Assembly: GCF_900142925.1 (NCBI RefSeq)
Contig: NZ_FRCN01000006.1
Location: forward strand, 1-64,000
DNA length: 64,000 nt
From: Chitinophaga sp. CF418
GTDB taxonomy: Bacteria > Bacteroidota > Bacteroidia > Chitinophagales > Chitinophagaceae
Reading direction: 5' to 3'
A program made the translations under genes and the position numbers. This document shows, piece after piece, positions 1 to 9,568 of this stretch (position 1 is its first letter; each line of letters opens with the position of its first letter). Below the pieces are notes generated by a model. It worked only from the letters and a program-made list of their open reading frames with translations. It did no database searches and was not told where the DNA came from.

Positions 1-37
1 TACTGAATAAAATTAAGGCTCTGCATATATGCCCATG

Positions 38-53
38 TGTATAGCGCTATACA
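38..53. repeat. 16-bp perfect palindrome
   Basis: tgtatagcgctataca is a perfect palindrome just outside the terminator. Its core tatagcgctata resembles the ctatag-containing hairpin at 9008-9035. It could be a protein-binding site; function unknown. Confidence 0.4.
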
Positions 54-59
54 AAAGAA

Positions 60-93
60 AAAACCGCCTCAATTATTATTGAGACGGCTTCTT
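60..93 (-). terminator. Rho-independent terminator of the pectate lyase gene
   Basis: The inverted repeat ccgcctcaat / attgagacgg has one position that is a G-U pair in minus-strand RNA. Read on the minus strand, the hairpin is followed by a U-rich run (plus strand aaaagaaaaaa before the stem). It lies about 35 bases past the stop of the minus-strand pectate lyase gene. A T-rich stretch on the plus side suggests it may also act in the other direction. Confidence 0.75.
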
Positions 94-127
94 TTGTTTT
101 AAATGATCTTCAAGGACCTTTCTGCAA

Positions 128-1243
128 CTATAGAGATGAGCAGCTATTGCCAGCTAAAGTGGCACCGGCGCCATTTGTTCCTGTTATAGTTAGTTTTACA
201 CTTGCCGTATCGAGTACTGTAATGCTATAGGGCGGAATAAATGCCGTAACGCCGTTGCCCGAAGCTGTACCTGATGTGTTGTTGAAAGCATTGCCTCTCA
301 GCTGCACTGCAGTAGAGGTCTTATCCATCAGATCGATTGGATTTTTAACGTTCTCAAAAACGTTGGACTCAATCAACAGATTTGCTTCGAAGCCCGCCTG
401 TATACAGCTCTTACTTACAGTGCTACTGAAGTAGTTATTTACAACGTGTACCTGGCCGAAACGTACGCGTGGCATTCTTGCAACGCAGCCCTGTGCCCAC
501 CAGCATCTTACAAAGGTGATGCGGAAATGGCCTCTGTCTGCAGTCGCGCCGTCGCTGGAACCGATCAGATCAGAAAATCTGTGGTCGTCAGAACCACCGG
601 GACCGCCTGTCTTTGGTGCTTTTAAGTAAGTGAATTTGCAATTAGAGACAGTAATATAATCGGAAGTGTTTTTGATATCAAAGTTACCATCTACTCCGTC
701 TCTGAATTCGCAGTGGTCTACCCACACATTGGTACATGCATCCAGTGTGGCATTATCCCAGCCATCAACATCATATGCGCCCGGACCGTCAAAGATCAGG
801 TTCCGGATAATGATATTTTTACATCTCTTAACATAGATGATGCCTGACTTATCTTTGGTTTGGTCGGTCGATACTAATGTAGCGCCCGGGCTGCCAAAGA
901 TGGTTTTGCCTGTCTGGTCCTGGAAGGAAATCCTGCCTCCGGATGGAATGGTAATAGAGCCATCCACCTGTATTACTTTAATGCTCGTATTCTGAATAGC
1001 AGCTTTTAATGCATCGTATGTAGAAACCACGGTAGGTTTTGCCGTGTCTCCACCTGTAGTGCCTCCATTTGCAGATGCCCATGCCTGCGCAGAACATGTT
1101 GTCGCAGCAGCTACTTCAGCTGCCGCGCTGACAGTATCAGTATTGGCTATACTGGTATCTGAGGTTTCGTTTTTGTTACAAGCAGCAAAAATAAATGTCA
1201 TTAAAACAGTTATCCCTACATTGCGCAAAGAATTGGTTTTCAT
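128..1243 (-). CDS. Pectate lyase-like lipoprotein (polysaccharide lyase family 1)
   Basis: 371 residues. The N-terminus is a lipoprotein signal with the lipobox FAAC (Cys22), so the enzyme is probably anchored in an outer leaflet. The rest is a right-handed beta-helix of the PL1 type: VWVDHCEF near residue 173, the acidic segment DGNFDIKN near 185, and the diagnostic RMPRVRFGQVHVVNN block at 256-270, whose arginines include the likely catalytic base (R259 by analogy). Family members cleave polygalacturonan by beta-elimination and need calcium. Residues 30-65 form an Ala/Thr/Ser/Gly-rich linker. The gene stands alone on the minus strand with its own terminator and a candidate promoter at 1345-1352. 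With the GH43 unit at 9569-16312 it suggests pectin/arabinan use. Family assignment is secure, substrate inferred. Confidence 0.9.
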   Translation of the reverse strand: MKTNSLRNVGITVLMTFIFAACNKNETSDTSIANTDTVSAAAEVAAATTCSAQAWASANGGTTGGDTAKPTVVSTYDALKAAIQNTSIKVIQVDGSITIPSGGRISFQDQTGKTIFGSPGATLVSTDQTKDKSGIIYVKRCKNIIIRNLIFDGPGAYDVDGWDNATLDACTNVWVDHCEFRDGVDGNFDIKNTSDYITVSNCKFTYLKAPKTGGPGGSDDHRFSDLIGSSDGATADRGHFRITFVRCWWAQGCVARMPRVRFGQVHVVNNYFSSTVSKSCIQAGFEANLLIESNVFENVKNPIDLMDKTSTAVQLRGNAFNNTSGTASGNGVTAFIPPYSITVLDTASVKLTITGTNGAGATLAGNSCSSL

Positions 1244-1344
1244 GGATACTTGGTTTTTCTTTAAAATGTTGACTTGATTTAAATGTTCACTGTATATGAA
1301 GGGTCCTTGAAGTCTCCAGGTTATCAGGTATTCATTGTTCGCAA

Positions 1345-1352
1345 CAAATGTA
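1345..1352 (-). promoter_or_regulatory. Candidate -7 element of the pectate lyase promoter
   Basis: Minus-strand TACATTTG matches the Bacteroidota -7 consensus TAnnTTTG exactly, about 100 bases upstream of the pectate lyase start. I do not see a clear TTG at the expected -33 distance, so this is tentative. Confidence 0.35.
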
Positions 1353-1493
1353 CAAATAAAATGATATAACGGAAATTGATTATTGTTAACGCTGGGATAA
1401 CATAAATTACTTCTTCGGGGGAGGAATGCGGAACCGATTATTTCGCTAAATTACTATGGGAAAGAATACTCTCTTCATTTTCAATTGTTAGTT

Positions 1494-2459
1494 ATGCAAG
1501 ATGCCACTTTAAAATCAGACCAATGGCCGGTGCTAAAGTATGATGAATTGAAAGACACATTGACAACGGTTCATCTGTGGACGCAAATTGCAGGGAAGAT
1601 CCGTCTTAGAAAGATGCCCTGGTTAAATCATTCCTGGCATGTTACATTGTATGTTACGCCATTTGGCCTTAGCACGGGCAGCATGCCTTATAAGCATGGC
1701 CTTTTCCAGATTGATTTTGATTTCCTGTTTCATCAGTTGATAATTATCACCAGTACCGGTAAAAGAGAGGCGATCGGGTTGAGACCCCGGACAGTAGCAG
1801 ATTTTTACAAAGAGGTGTTTGAGAAATTATATGCTTCAGGCGTAGACGTTAGCATTTATACAACTCCCAGTGAATTGGAGAATGCTGTTCCTTTTGAGGA
1901 TGATCATGTAGAGCGTGCATATGACCTGGAGAAAATGGGGGATTACTGGCAGGCGCTTGTCAGGGTGCAGAAAGTATTTACCCGTTTCAGATCTGGCTTT
2001 ACAGGTAAATGCAGTCCTGTACATTTTTTCTGGGGGGCTTTTGACCTGGCGGTTACCCGATTTTCAGGTAGAGATGCACCCCCACACACAGGACAGGCCC
2101 CCAACATGCCGGTTGAAGTAATGCGGGAAGCCTATTCCAAAGAAGTGAGCTCCTGTGGATTCTGGCCGGGTAGTGAGCAGTTCCCGCATGTGGTCTTTTA
2201 CGCTTACTGTTACCCGTCTAATGCAGCGTTTGGAGAACAGCCTGTCAGACCGGAAGGGGCTTTCTACAGCAAGGAAATGGGCGAATTCTTCCTGTACTAC
2301 GACATCGTTCAGCAGGCAGAGGACCCGGAAGAAACCTTACTGGCTTTTTTGCAGTCTACCTATGAGGCAGCCGCCAATACAGGCAACTGGGACCGTAAGG
2401 CCCTGGAATGCGATCTTTCAAGGTTTGAAGAGGAATACGGTTGTTTCAGGCCCCTGTGA
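1494..2459 (+). CDS. DUF5996-type protein of unknown function
   Basis: 321 residues from the ATG at 1494; a TTG nine bases upstream is in frame but is a poorer start. The protein appears soluble: no signal peptide and no membrane segment. Features that recall the DUF5996 family are the early HSWHVTLYVTPFGLSTG segment, a GLRPRTVADFYKEVF segment, then FFWGAFDLAVTRFSGRDAPPH and a C-terminal HVVFYAYCYPS segment. The many conserved-looking His, Trp and Tyr residues suggest a ligand or metal site, but no reaction is known to me. It is monocistronic: the upstream gene is divergent, and 255 bases separate it from the downstream adhesin gene. Confidence 0.75.
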   Translation: MQDATLKSDQWPVLKYDELKDTLTTVHLWTQIAGKIRLRKMPWLNHSWHVTLYVTPFGLSTGSMPYKHGLFQIDFDFLFHQLIIITSTGKREAIGLRPRTVADFYKEVFEKLYASGVDVSIYTTPSELENAVPFEDDHVERAYDLEKMGDYWQALVRVQKVFTRFRSGFTGKCSPVHFFWGAFDLAVTRFSGRDAPPHTGQAPNMPVEVMREAYSKEVSSCGFWPGSEQFPHVVFYAYCYPSNAAFGEQPVRPEGAFYSKEMGEFFLYYDIVQQAEDPEETLLAFLQSTYEAAANTGNWDRKALECDLSRFEEEYGCFRPL

Positions 2460-2714
2460 GAGGAAGGCGAATATATCGCAATGGATATACGAACATTAGT
2501 ATGTCCCGGGGGACGTGTTGTAAAAAAAGGTGAACAGATGCTATAGGGGTAACACTTTTGTGTTATCTAAATCGATGTTTTGGGCCTATTGAGGGTCTTT
2601 TAATGTTATTTTATCTGCAGACCTCGCTTTCTATATTATATTCTTAATAAATATATGTATTTTTCGGCCGGTGGTAAAAAAGATACTACCTAAATATCCC
2701 GAATATCGATTAAC

Positions 2715-5700
2715 ATGAAACCTACAACAGGTGTATTACTCCTGCTCGTTACCATATCTTGTTTTTGTGTTCTTACTCCAACCATGGCCGCTACTTTTGT
2801 CGTCACTTCAAAGGCGGACAGTGGACCAGGAACCCTAAGAGATGCAATCACTAAAGCTAACAGTAACGGTACTGCTGCAAAAGACTATATCTATTTTAAT
2901 CTTCCCGGCACTCAACCGACCGACGTGACAATTACGTTGCTCAACGACCTGCCAGGGCTGACCAGCAATATTGCTGTTGATGCCTCTACACAGACTGCTC
3001 CCTTATTGGGCGCCAGTGGGGCAAGGGTATTCCTGTACCGGCAGGTAACAGGTGCGCCTGCAACATATTATGCGCTCAGGATCGACAATGCGCAGCAGGT
3101 GGAGATATATGGACTGGCTATCAAGAATACCTTGAATAGCACTATAGAAGGCCATGGTATTGAACTGAGCGGCACCTGTTCGGATATCACCATCGGCGGA
3201 CCAGGAAAAGGGAATGTCATTAATGGTTACAAGTATTGTATCTACGGTGATTCAGGGAATTTCGATCCAAAGACCATCAGTAAGCTGGTAATACAAAGCA
3301 ATATCATTGGTTTTGAGGAAGATGGAGTGACTGCAACTGCACAGTTGTCCAGTTATCAGCCTATCCTGCTTACGCATTTGAATGGTGTAACACTGGGTGG
3401 TAATCTGCCAAGCCTGGGTAATGTGATCATGGGCAACTATTATGGGGTGTCATTACGAACCGAGACGGGTGATGTGGTGGTATCTTTTAATAAGATCGGT
3501 ACGGATGTCAACGGTACGGGTGTAATGAACTTCAGTATCAGGGAAGAAATGTTGGGTATATATGGTAGTACCACCGGCACTGTGCTGATCAGCGATAACC
3601 AGGTTGCAGGTGTCAGTATTCACGGTATCGGAATATTGGGTTTACAGAACGCGACTTTCAGGATCTTAAGAAACAAAATAGGAACAGAGATAACGGGCCA
3701 GAGTGTGCTGGGACAGCGCTCTTCAGGGGTGCTGATTACGGACTGTAATCAGGGGGTTATAGGGGGGGCGCTGGCCGATAAAAATATCATTGCGGGATGT
3801 TATGATGCGCCTGTTACTGTTGTTAATGCTTATCGCGTAACGGTGTCACAGAACGAAATGTTCTGTAATAATGTCACTTCCCTTAATCAATACCCGGCAA
3901 ACAGCATTCAGCTGGAAAACTGGTATCCTACGGATGGCAGGCCGATGCCGTTCGTGCATGTCACTGCGTGTACTGCTACTACACTAAGCGGAACAGCTAC
4001 GCCCAATGCAAAGATGGAAGTTTTCACTCCTTACAGATGCAGTGGGGGACAGAAGTGCGATGGCAGGAACTATATTGAGACCTTCTTTGCAGGTGCAGAT
4101 GGTAAGTGGACATATGCCCTGAAAGGCAGGGATGGTGTTATCTTATCTGCGACTGACGCGGCAGGGGCGACCTCGGATTATAGTAATCCTGTATGGAGTG
4201 AGACTGTCGGACTCGAACGTGATATTATTCATACCGCCTGTGGTAAAAGCACAGGTAGTATCCCCAATAAATTACTCTACAATGCCACACCTTTCCATTG
4301 GGAAGATGAGGCAGGGAATACAGTTGGAACTGATACTTCATTGATCAACGTATCTGCCGGTAAATACAGGCTGGTGATGTACGGAGGAGGATGTAACAAA
4401 CCGGAGTGTATCGTGTATTCTCCCTTCTTTGAGGTAAAGGATGAAACCCCGCTCGTAAAAACAACCACAGCAGTGATAACACCTGCTACCTGTGGCGTTA
4501 ATAACGGCAGTATTAACGGATTGCAGTTACAGGGGATCAATTTGAAATTCGCATGGCGCAATAGTGCAAACGTGTTGGTTGGAACAGGTCCTACCATTAA
4601 CAACCTGGCGCCGGATAGCTATACACTGACTATTACCGATACCGTTAATGGATGTACGGCTATGGGAGGCCCGTTTGTGATTAAAGGAGTTGCAGCCCCT
4701 GTGTTGGATGCCAGCGGAGCAGTGGTAAAAGATGCTATATGCAGCCAGCCTACCGGTAGCATTACAGGATTGAAAGTGACGGGTACTGGCGTTGTTACAT
4801 ATACCTGGAAAGATGCCAGTCAACAGGTAGTAGGGAATGCCCCTGATCTGCTAAATATGCCGGCAGGTGTATATACATTGTCGTTTACTGATGAATCTTT
4901 CTGCCCGGCCTTACCTTCCGCTCCATTTACCATAGCTGCACCCGGTGTGATCAACATTGACCAGAATGCAGTCGTGATAAAAGAGGCTTCCTGCGCTGTG
5001 GATGATGGTGGCGTGACCGGTCTGCAGGCCACAAATGCGGAGACGGTGCGCTGGGTAGATCAGAATGGTCTGACTGTGGGGAATAGTCTCGACCTGACTA
5101 ATGTGCCGGCAGGTGCCTATATCTTGCAGATCAGCAATACAACAGGATGTTCTGCAACGGCTAACTTTACCGTTCCGAAACATAAGCCTGTGCCTATGTA
5201 CGTAGGACAGATCAATACACAAAACCCTGTCTGCAATCTGCAGAACGGCAGTGTGACAGGTCTTGTTGTAGTAGGGGGAACACCGGCTACTTACAAGTGG
5301 TTTGATCAGAGTGGTACCCTCATCACTCAGAATAAAGATCTGACAAATGTGGGCGATGGCACTTACAGGTTATATATCACAGATATTGAACAATGTGAAC
5401 AACTGGTAAGCACTGTTAGTCTGAAAACCCCTGATTTACCTGTGATAGATGACAAATTAGCCTATGTGATAGATGATGTGTGTAATACCACTTCCGGTAT
5501 GATCACTGGTATCAGTGTTGCTGGAAAACAGCCGATAAGCTATGCATGGCTGAACGAAGATAGCACGGTTGTTTCAACTTCCCTGAGGGCGGACGGTCTG
5601 CCCGGAGGGGATTATACCCTGCAGGTAACTGACGGCTACGGATGTATTGTCAACAGTCGTCCTTTTCCTGTTCTGATGGTAGATATCCTCTTGCTGGCTC

Positions 5701-6209
5701 CTGCGGCAAAAGATGTGACTATCATGAAAGGAATGACGACAGAGATCAAGGTAAACGACAAACGTATTGGTATCTATACATTGTTCAAACCTGGTACGGA
5801 ATGGTCGGAAAACAATGATTCAGGTTTGTTCCGGATCCCCGGGATTACAGAAACCACGACATTCGGAATGACTTATCAGTTCGGGGATTGTGTGAGCCCG
5901 ACTACCACCCTTACGGTACATGTGATAGATGCTATTAAGGTAGTGGCCCCCACAGCCTTTTCTCCCAATGGAGATGGTCATAATGATATATTCAAACCTA
6001 AAGGATATGGTCTGGCCTCCTACAATCTCTTTACCGTTATGGACCGCTGGGGTAATGTGGTGTTCTCTACAAAAAGTATTGAGGCGGGATGGGATGGTAC
6101 TTTCCGCGGTAAGAAAGTAGAAGCAGGCGGTTATGTGTGGATGATACAGGGGATTGACATCCTGGGGCATCCTGTCCAGGAGAAGGGCGCCGTACTTGTT
6201 GTCTATTAG
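2715..6209 (+). CDS. Secreted beta-helix / SprB-repeat adhesin with a type IX secretion C-terminal domain
   Basis: 1164 residues. Residues 1-25 are a signal peptide. A right-handed beta-helix region follows, opening with FVVTSKADSGPGTLRDAI as in secreted CSLREA-like helix proteins. From about residue 508 there are six copies of an 80-90-residue SprB-like module. Each starts with a Cys followed by GSI-G or similar and closes with YTL-ITD-GC or similar (starts near 508, 593, 676, 760, 840 and 923). The last ~85 residues (PTAFSPNGDGHNDIF onward) are the CHU_C / gliding-type T9SS type B sorting domain. The protein should cross the outer membrane by the type IX system and sit on the surface as an adhesin or glycan binder. 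The membrane regulator gene starts 66 bases downstream and is probably co-transcribed. Confidence 0.88.
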   Translation: MKPTTGVLLLLVTISCFCVLTPTMAATFVVTSKADSGPGTLRDAITKANSNGTAAKDYIYFNLPGTQPTDVTITLLNDLPGLTSNIAVDASTQTAPLLGASGARVFLYRQVTGAPATYYALRIDNAQQVEIYGLAIKNTLNSTIEGHGIELSGTCSDITIGGPGKGNVINGYKYCIYGDSGNFDPKTISKLVIQSNIIGFEEDGVTATAQLSSYQPILLTHLNGVTLGGNLPSLGNVIMGNYYGVSLRTETGDVVVSFNKIGTDVNGTGVMNFSIREEMLGIYGSTTGTVLISDNQVAGVSIHGIGILGLQNATFRILRNKIGTEITGQSVLGQRSSGVLITDCNQGVIGGALADKNIIAGCYDAPVTVVNAYRVTVSQNEMFCNNVTSLNQYPANSIQLENWYPTDGRPMPFVHVTACTATTLSGTATPNAKMEVFTPYRCSGGQKCDGRNYIETFFAGADGKWTYALKGRDGVILSATDAAGATSDYSNPVWSETVGLERDIIHTACGKSTGSIPNKLLYNATPFHWEDEAGNTVGTDTSLINVSAGKYRLVMYGGGCNKPECIVYSPFFEVKDETPLVKTTTAVITPATCGVNNGSINGLQLQGINLKFAWRNSANVLVGTGPTINNLAPDSYTLTITDTVNGCTAMGGPFVIKGVAAPVLDASGAVVKDAICSQPTGSITGLKVTGTGVVTYTWKDASQQVVGNAPDLLNMPAGVYTLSFTDESFCPALPSAPFTIAAPGVINIDQNAVVIKEASCAVDDGGVTGLQATNAETVRWVDQNGLTVGNSLDLTNVPAGAYILQISNTTGCSATANFTVPKHKPVPMYVGQINTQNPVCNLQNGSVTGLVVVGGTPATYKWFDQSGTLITQNKDLTNVGDGTYRLYITDIEQCEQLVSTVSLKTPDLPVIDDKLAYVIDDVCNTTSGMITGISVAGKQPISYAWLNEDSTVVSTSLRADGLPGGDYTLQVTDGYGCIVNSRPFPVLMVDILLLAPAAKDVTIMKGMTTEIKVNDKRIGIYTLFKPGTEWSENNDSGLFRIPGITETTTFGMTYQFGDCVSPTTTLTVHVIDAIKVVAPTAFSPNGDGHNDIFKPKGYGLASYNLFTVMDRWGNVVFSTKSIEAGWDGTFRGKKVEAGGYVWMIQGIDILGHPVQEKGAVLVVY

Positions 6210-6275
6210 GCCGGAGGAGTAAAAAAATACGTGTAAGATTGCTCAATACAGCTTAATATTGTTTTTTGCTTAAGT

Positions 6276-8918
6276 ATGTATCGATCGTTCCTTACGCTAT
6301 TTTTGTTACTCATTTTAAATACCATAGGACAGGCACAATCTTATTTATCCTATGGGTTGGCCTTTAATGGACATGAGGCAGTTGCGGAGAAAAGGACCGC
6401 TTTTGAAATTGCCACTGGTAAGCCGCTCTGTTTTTCCGGTGTCGTGCGTATTGAATTTGATCTGAACTTTGTATCCTACAATCATATCTATTTTGGTTAC
6501 ATACTCCGTATTGTTAACGACAATCAGAATATTGACCTGATCTATGATCAGAAGACCTCTCTTTTCCGGGTTATCTCCGGCCAGCATTTCTTCAATATCT
6601 CGTTCTCCTGCGATGCTTATAAATTGTACAATGAATGGAACCGCGTATCTGTTACCCTGGACCTGAAGCGGCAACAGATCGCATTAGCTGTCAATAATAA
6701 AAATGTGGGCAGCCACGCCTTTTCGTTTAAAGGTAACTGCTTCAAATTCCTCTATGGAGCGAATGATGACGAGCGGTTTCACACCAGGGATATTCCTCCC
6801 ATGCGTATCAAAGATATCCGGATCTTTCATGATGAACAGCTTACCTGTCACTGGCCATTGGCAGAAGTGGCAGATACGCTCTGTTATGACGATATCCGGC
6901 AGGAGCCTGCGAAGGTCAAGAATGGGGTATGGCTGAAACCGGGGCACCAGTACTGGAAAACGACCGGTTCTTTTCAGCTGAACGGAAATGCAGTGGTGGC
7001 ATTTGACCAGCGGAACGAGCAGCTATTGATCACCGGTATTGATTCTATTATTACCTACGATCTGCGTCAGCAACAGCACGCCAGGACCGCAAAGGCTGTG
7101 GAACAGGAGAATATCCTGGTGGGATGCCAGAGCATCTATGATACGCTCAGCAGCCAGTTGTATAATGTTTACATTGACCATAAGAAGGTGGCTGCGTACA
7201 GCTCCGAACATCTGCAGTGGACCGCCTCTTTCCCGGATACCATACTCACGGAATTCTGGCATGCCAATAAATTCATTTCTCCCGTAGATACTGCTTTATA
7301 CATTATCGGTGGATACGGGCAGCTAAAATATAAGAACCTGGTACAGCGATACCAGCTGCGCACTGGTCAATGGGAGGTATTGTCCACGGGAGGAAGCTTT
7401 TTCCCGCCGCGTTATCTTGCGGGTCTGGGCCTGAATGCTATCGGCGATACTGCTTTTATTATCGGAGGTTATGGCAGTATGACCGGCGATCAGATGTTGG
7501 ATCCCCGCGGGTATTATGACCTCTTTGCTTTTGATGTACGTAGGAAGACTTTCAGCAAGCGTTTTAGCCTGGATTCGGTATATGGCAGTTTCACTTTTGC
7601 CAATAGCCTGGTCATCGACGCTAAGAGAAGACAATATTACGGGCTGGTATTTTCCAAAGATAGTTTTAACTCCCGCCTGCAGCTTATACAAGGCTCGCTG
7701 GACAAACCGGTGTACAAACTGACAGGTACCCCCATTCCTTATTCTTTTTATGATGTGCAGTCCTTTGCAGACCTCTATTATGCCCCCGGTGTCGGTAAGC
7801 TGATCGCGGTTACGTTGTTGTATGATGATCAGGAGCTGCGGCAGCGGAAAACGACTGTGAATGTTTATACCATTGATTTCCCTCCGCTTGACCTCGGAAG
7901 TGGAGAAGAGAAAACAACTGCCAGAAAGGGACTTTTAAGTAAGTGGCTCATTTTCATGCTGTTGTTTTTTGTAGTTGCTATAGGGACTTTGTGGTGGCGA
8001 TTCCGGAAAATTAGCTTGCAAAAGCGGAGAGAAGACGATACTGTGGTTGAAGGAGAACCCATAAAGGAGGAATCTGTGGAAGAGCCGCATACTGCCATAG
8101 AACCGATGGTAGAAGAGCCGTATTCTGAGGAAAGTACAACAGTTCAGCCGGAGACGGACGAGCAACCAGAGGTAGAGGAACAGCCGGAATCTCCCAGGTC
8201 AAGCATCCGCCTCTTTGGCCCTTTCCAGGCATTTAACGGGGAGGGAGAAGAGTTGACTGGACTGTTCACTCCACTGATGAAAGAACTGTTGCTCCTGATC
8301 CTGATTTATACCGTGAGGACCGGGCAGGGTATCACCGCTGACGAACTGAATGAGATCCTTTGGAATGGCAAATCGGCTAAAGATGCCAAGAATAACAGAT
8401 CGGTCAACCTGGCCAAGCTGAAAACCATCCTGGAAAGGATCGGGAATTGTATGGTCAATAAGAAGTCGGTATACTGGCAATTTCAGTACACAGAAAACTA
8501 TTTTTATCTTGATTATGAACGATTTGTCAGCCTGACTAAAAGAAAGGTTGCTGCAGACCGGGCATTCATTGCAGACCTGCTGAAGGTGGTCGAGACAGGG
8601 GCCTTTCTGGCTAAGACGGAATATGACTGGCTGGATGATATCAAAGCTGAAGTAAGCAATGCCGTTATTGATCTCAGCCTGGGATACCTGAAAGAAGATA
8701 AACAGGCAGGGGAAGACGCGGAATTTGTGATAAGGGTGACGAACGCGGTCTTTCTTTTTGACCGCCTGAATGAGGAGGCGCTGGAGTATAAGTGTAAGAG
8801 TTTGATACAGTTGAAACGATATTCGTTGGCGAATAATACCTATGAAAAGTTCATAAAGGATTATAGAGACATTTATGGGGAGGAGTTTTATAAGTCGTTT
8901 AATGATGTGATCAGATAG
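6276..8918 (+). CDS. Membrane-bound regulator: LamG/kelch-like sensor fused to a SARP-like DNA-binding region
   Basis: 880 residues. A signal peptide (about 1-21) leads into a LamG/concanavalin-like region (25-200). Next comes a region with kelch-type motifs (YIIGGYGQL near 347, FIIGGYGSM near 397). One strong membrane helix spans about 557-576 (WLIFMLLFFVVAIGTLWW) and is followed by basic residues, placing the C-terminus in the cytoplasm. An acidic Glu/Pro-rich linker runs 585-640. From about 642 there is a winged-helix-like segment (SIRLFGPFQAF, later ITADELNEILWNG). A helical repeat segment ending NTYEKFIKDYRDIYGEEF resembles the BTAD domain of SARP activators. I infer a one-component transmembrane transcription factor whose likely targets are nearby surface genes. 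The SARP likeness was judged by eye. Confidence 0.72.
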   Translation: MYRSFLTLFLLLILNTIGQAQSYLSYGLAFNGHEAVAEKRTAFEIATGKPLCFSGVVRIEFDLNFVSYNHIYFGYILRIVNDNQNIDLIYDQKTSLFRVISGQHFFNISFSCDAYKLYNEWNRVSVTLDLKRQQIALAVNNKNVGSHAFSFKGNCFKFLYGANDDERFHTRDIPPMRIKDIRIFHDEQLTCHWPLAEVADTLCYDDIRQEPAKVKNGVWLKPGHQYWKTTGSFQLNGNAVVAFDQRNEQLLITGIDSIITYDLRQQQHARTAKAVEQENILVGCQSIYDTLSSQLYNVYIDHKKVAAYSSEHLQWTASFPDTILTEFWHANKFISPVDTALYIIGGYGQLKYKNLVQRYQLRTGQWEVLSTGGSFFPPRYLAGLGLNAIGDTAFIIGGYGSMTGDQMLDPRGYYDLFAFDVRRKTFSKRFSLDSVYGSFTFANSLVIDAKRRQYYGLVFSKDSFNSRLQLIQGSLDKPVYKLTGTPIPYSFYDVQSFADLYYAPGVGKLIAVTLLYDDQELRQRKTTVNVYTIDFPPLDLGSGEEKTTARKGLLSKWLIFMLLFFVVAIGTLWWRFRKISLQKRREDDTVVEGEPIKEESVEEPHTAIEPMVEEPYSEESTTVQPETDEQPEVEEQPESPRSSIRLFGPFQAFNGEGEELTGLFTPLMKELLLLILIYTVRTGQGITADELNEILWNGKSAKDAKNNRSVNLAKLKTILERIGNCMVNKKSVYWQFQYTENYFYLDYERFVSLTKRKVAADRAFIADLLKVVETGAFLAKTEYDWLDDIKAEVSNAVIDLSLGYLKEDKQAGEDAEFVIRVTNAVFLFDRLNEEALEYKCKSLIQLKRYSLANNTYEKFIKDYRDIYGEEFYKSFNDVIR

Positions 8919-9007
8919 TTTTTGATCCGGTCAGGGTTCGGTCGGTATTCGGTCCGACTATCCTGCGAATTCCTATCTAAAGGCGCTATAGTCCTGCATT
9001 ACACCTG

Positions 9008-9035
9008 CTGTTCTATAGCGTTGGCTATAGAACAG
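9008..9035. repeat. Perfect 12-bp inverted repeat in a ctatag-rich spacer
   Basis: ctgttctatagc, loop gttg, gctatagaacag. It lies about 90 bases past the regulator gene and has no U-run on either side, so it is not a standard terminator. Further ctatag or gctatag copies occur near 8986, 9046 and 9067, so the hexamer recurs within about 90 bases. The 8919-9568 gap otherwise holds the REP-like repeats and no gene that I can support. Confidence 0.6.
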
Positions 9036-9136
9036 TGCCTATAAAGCTATAGTAGGGAGCCTGTAGGCTATAGACTCCACCGAAACTCAAGGCCATCTTA
9101 GGCGAATATATACCCTTCCGGGCCGCCCCAAACCGT

Positions 9137-9291
9137 GCAACCCCTGGCGGGGTTGATTGGTGTTTTGTTGTGGTTACCGGATTGGTGGGGTTGTTATCCA
9201 TCCGTGGGGTTGTGTTGTCATCGGATTCCCGGGGTTATCACCCCGGGCTACAAACACGGCAACCCCTGGCGGGGTTGATTGGTGTTTTGTT
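9137..9291. repeat. REP-like element: two identical 33-bp copies plus a GC-rich hairpin
   Basis: An identical 33-base sequence occurs at 9137-9169 and 9259-9291, 122 bases apart. Each copy contains the hairpin caacccc-tggc-ggggttg. Between them, cccggggt-tatc-accccggg (9228-9247) forms an 8-bp stem followed by ctacaa. A diverged relative lies at 49721-49853 with the same order: GC hairpin, ctacaa, second hairpin, then tgttttgtt. This points to a dispersed, probably mobilisable intergenic repeat family. No protein is encoded by it. Confidence 0.7.
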
Positions 9292-9568
9292 CCCAAATCA
9301 GAGTTTGTGACGCATTTTTTAAAGAAAATGATCAGTTAATCTCCGCATTAACCCTTTTGTTAAGCCTTTTTTAATCTCCCGGATAGTTTATTACACTCAG
9401 TTGCGTATGGTCTGATTACCAGTTCTCTTTGAGGGGAACTTATGAATCTATGTCATGTCTTTGTTTTCCTGGATCAGCATTAAAAGTATTTGAATAGTAT
9501 AAAGAGTTTATTCCTGTTATGAAATCAGAGATCTACAGACCTCCTTGTTAAAAGCAAAGCTTGCAAAT

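Noticed and set aside
9137..9291. Possible CRISPR array
   Set aside because: Only two copies, internal hairpins with unequal context, and no cas genes.
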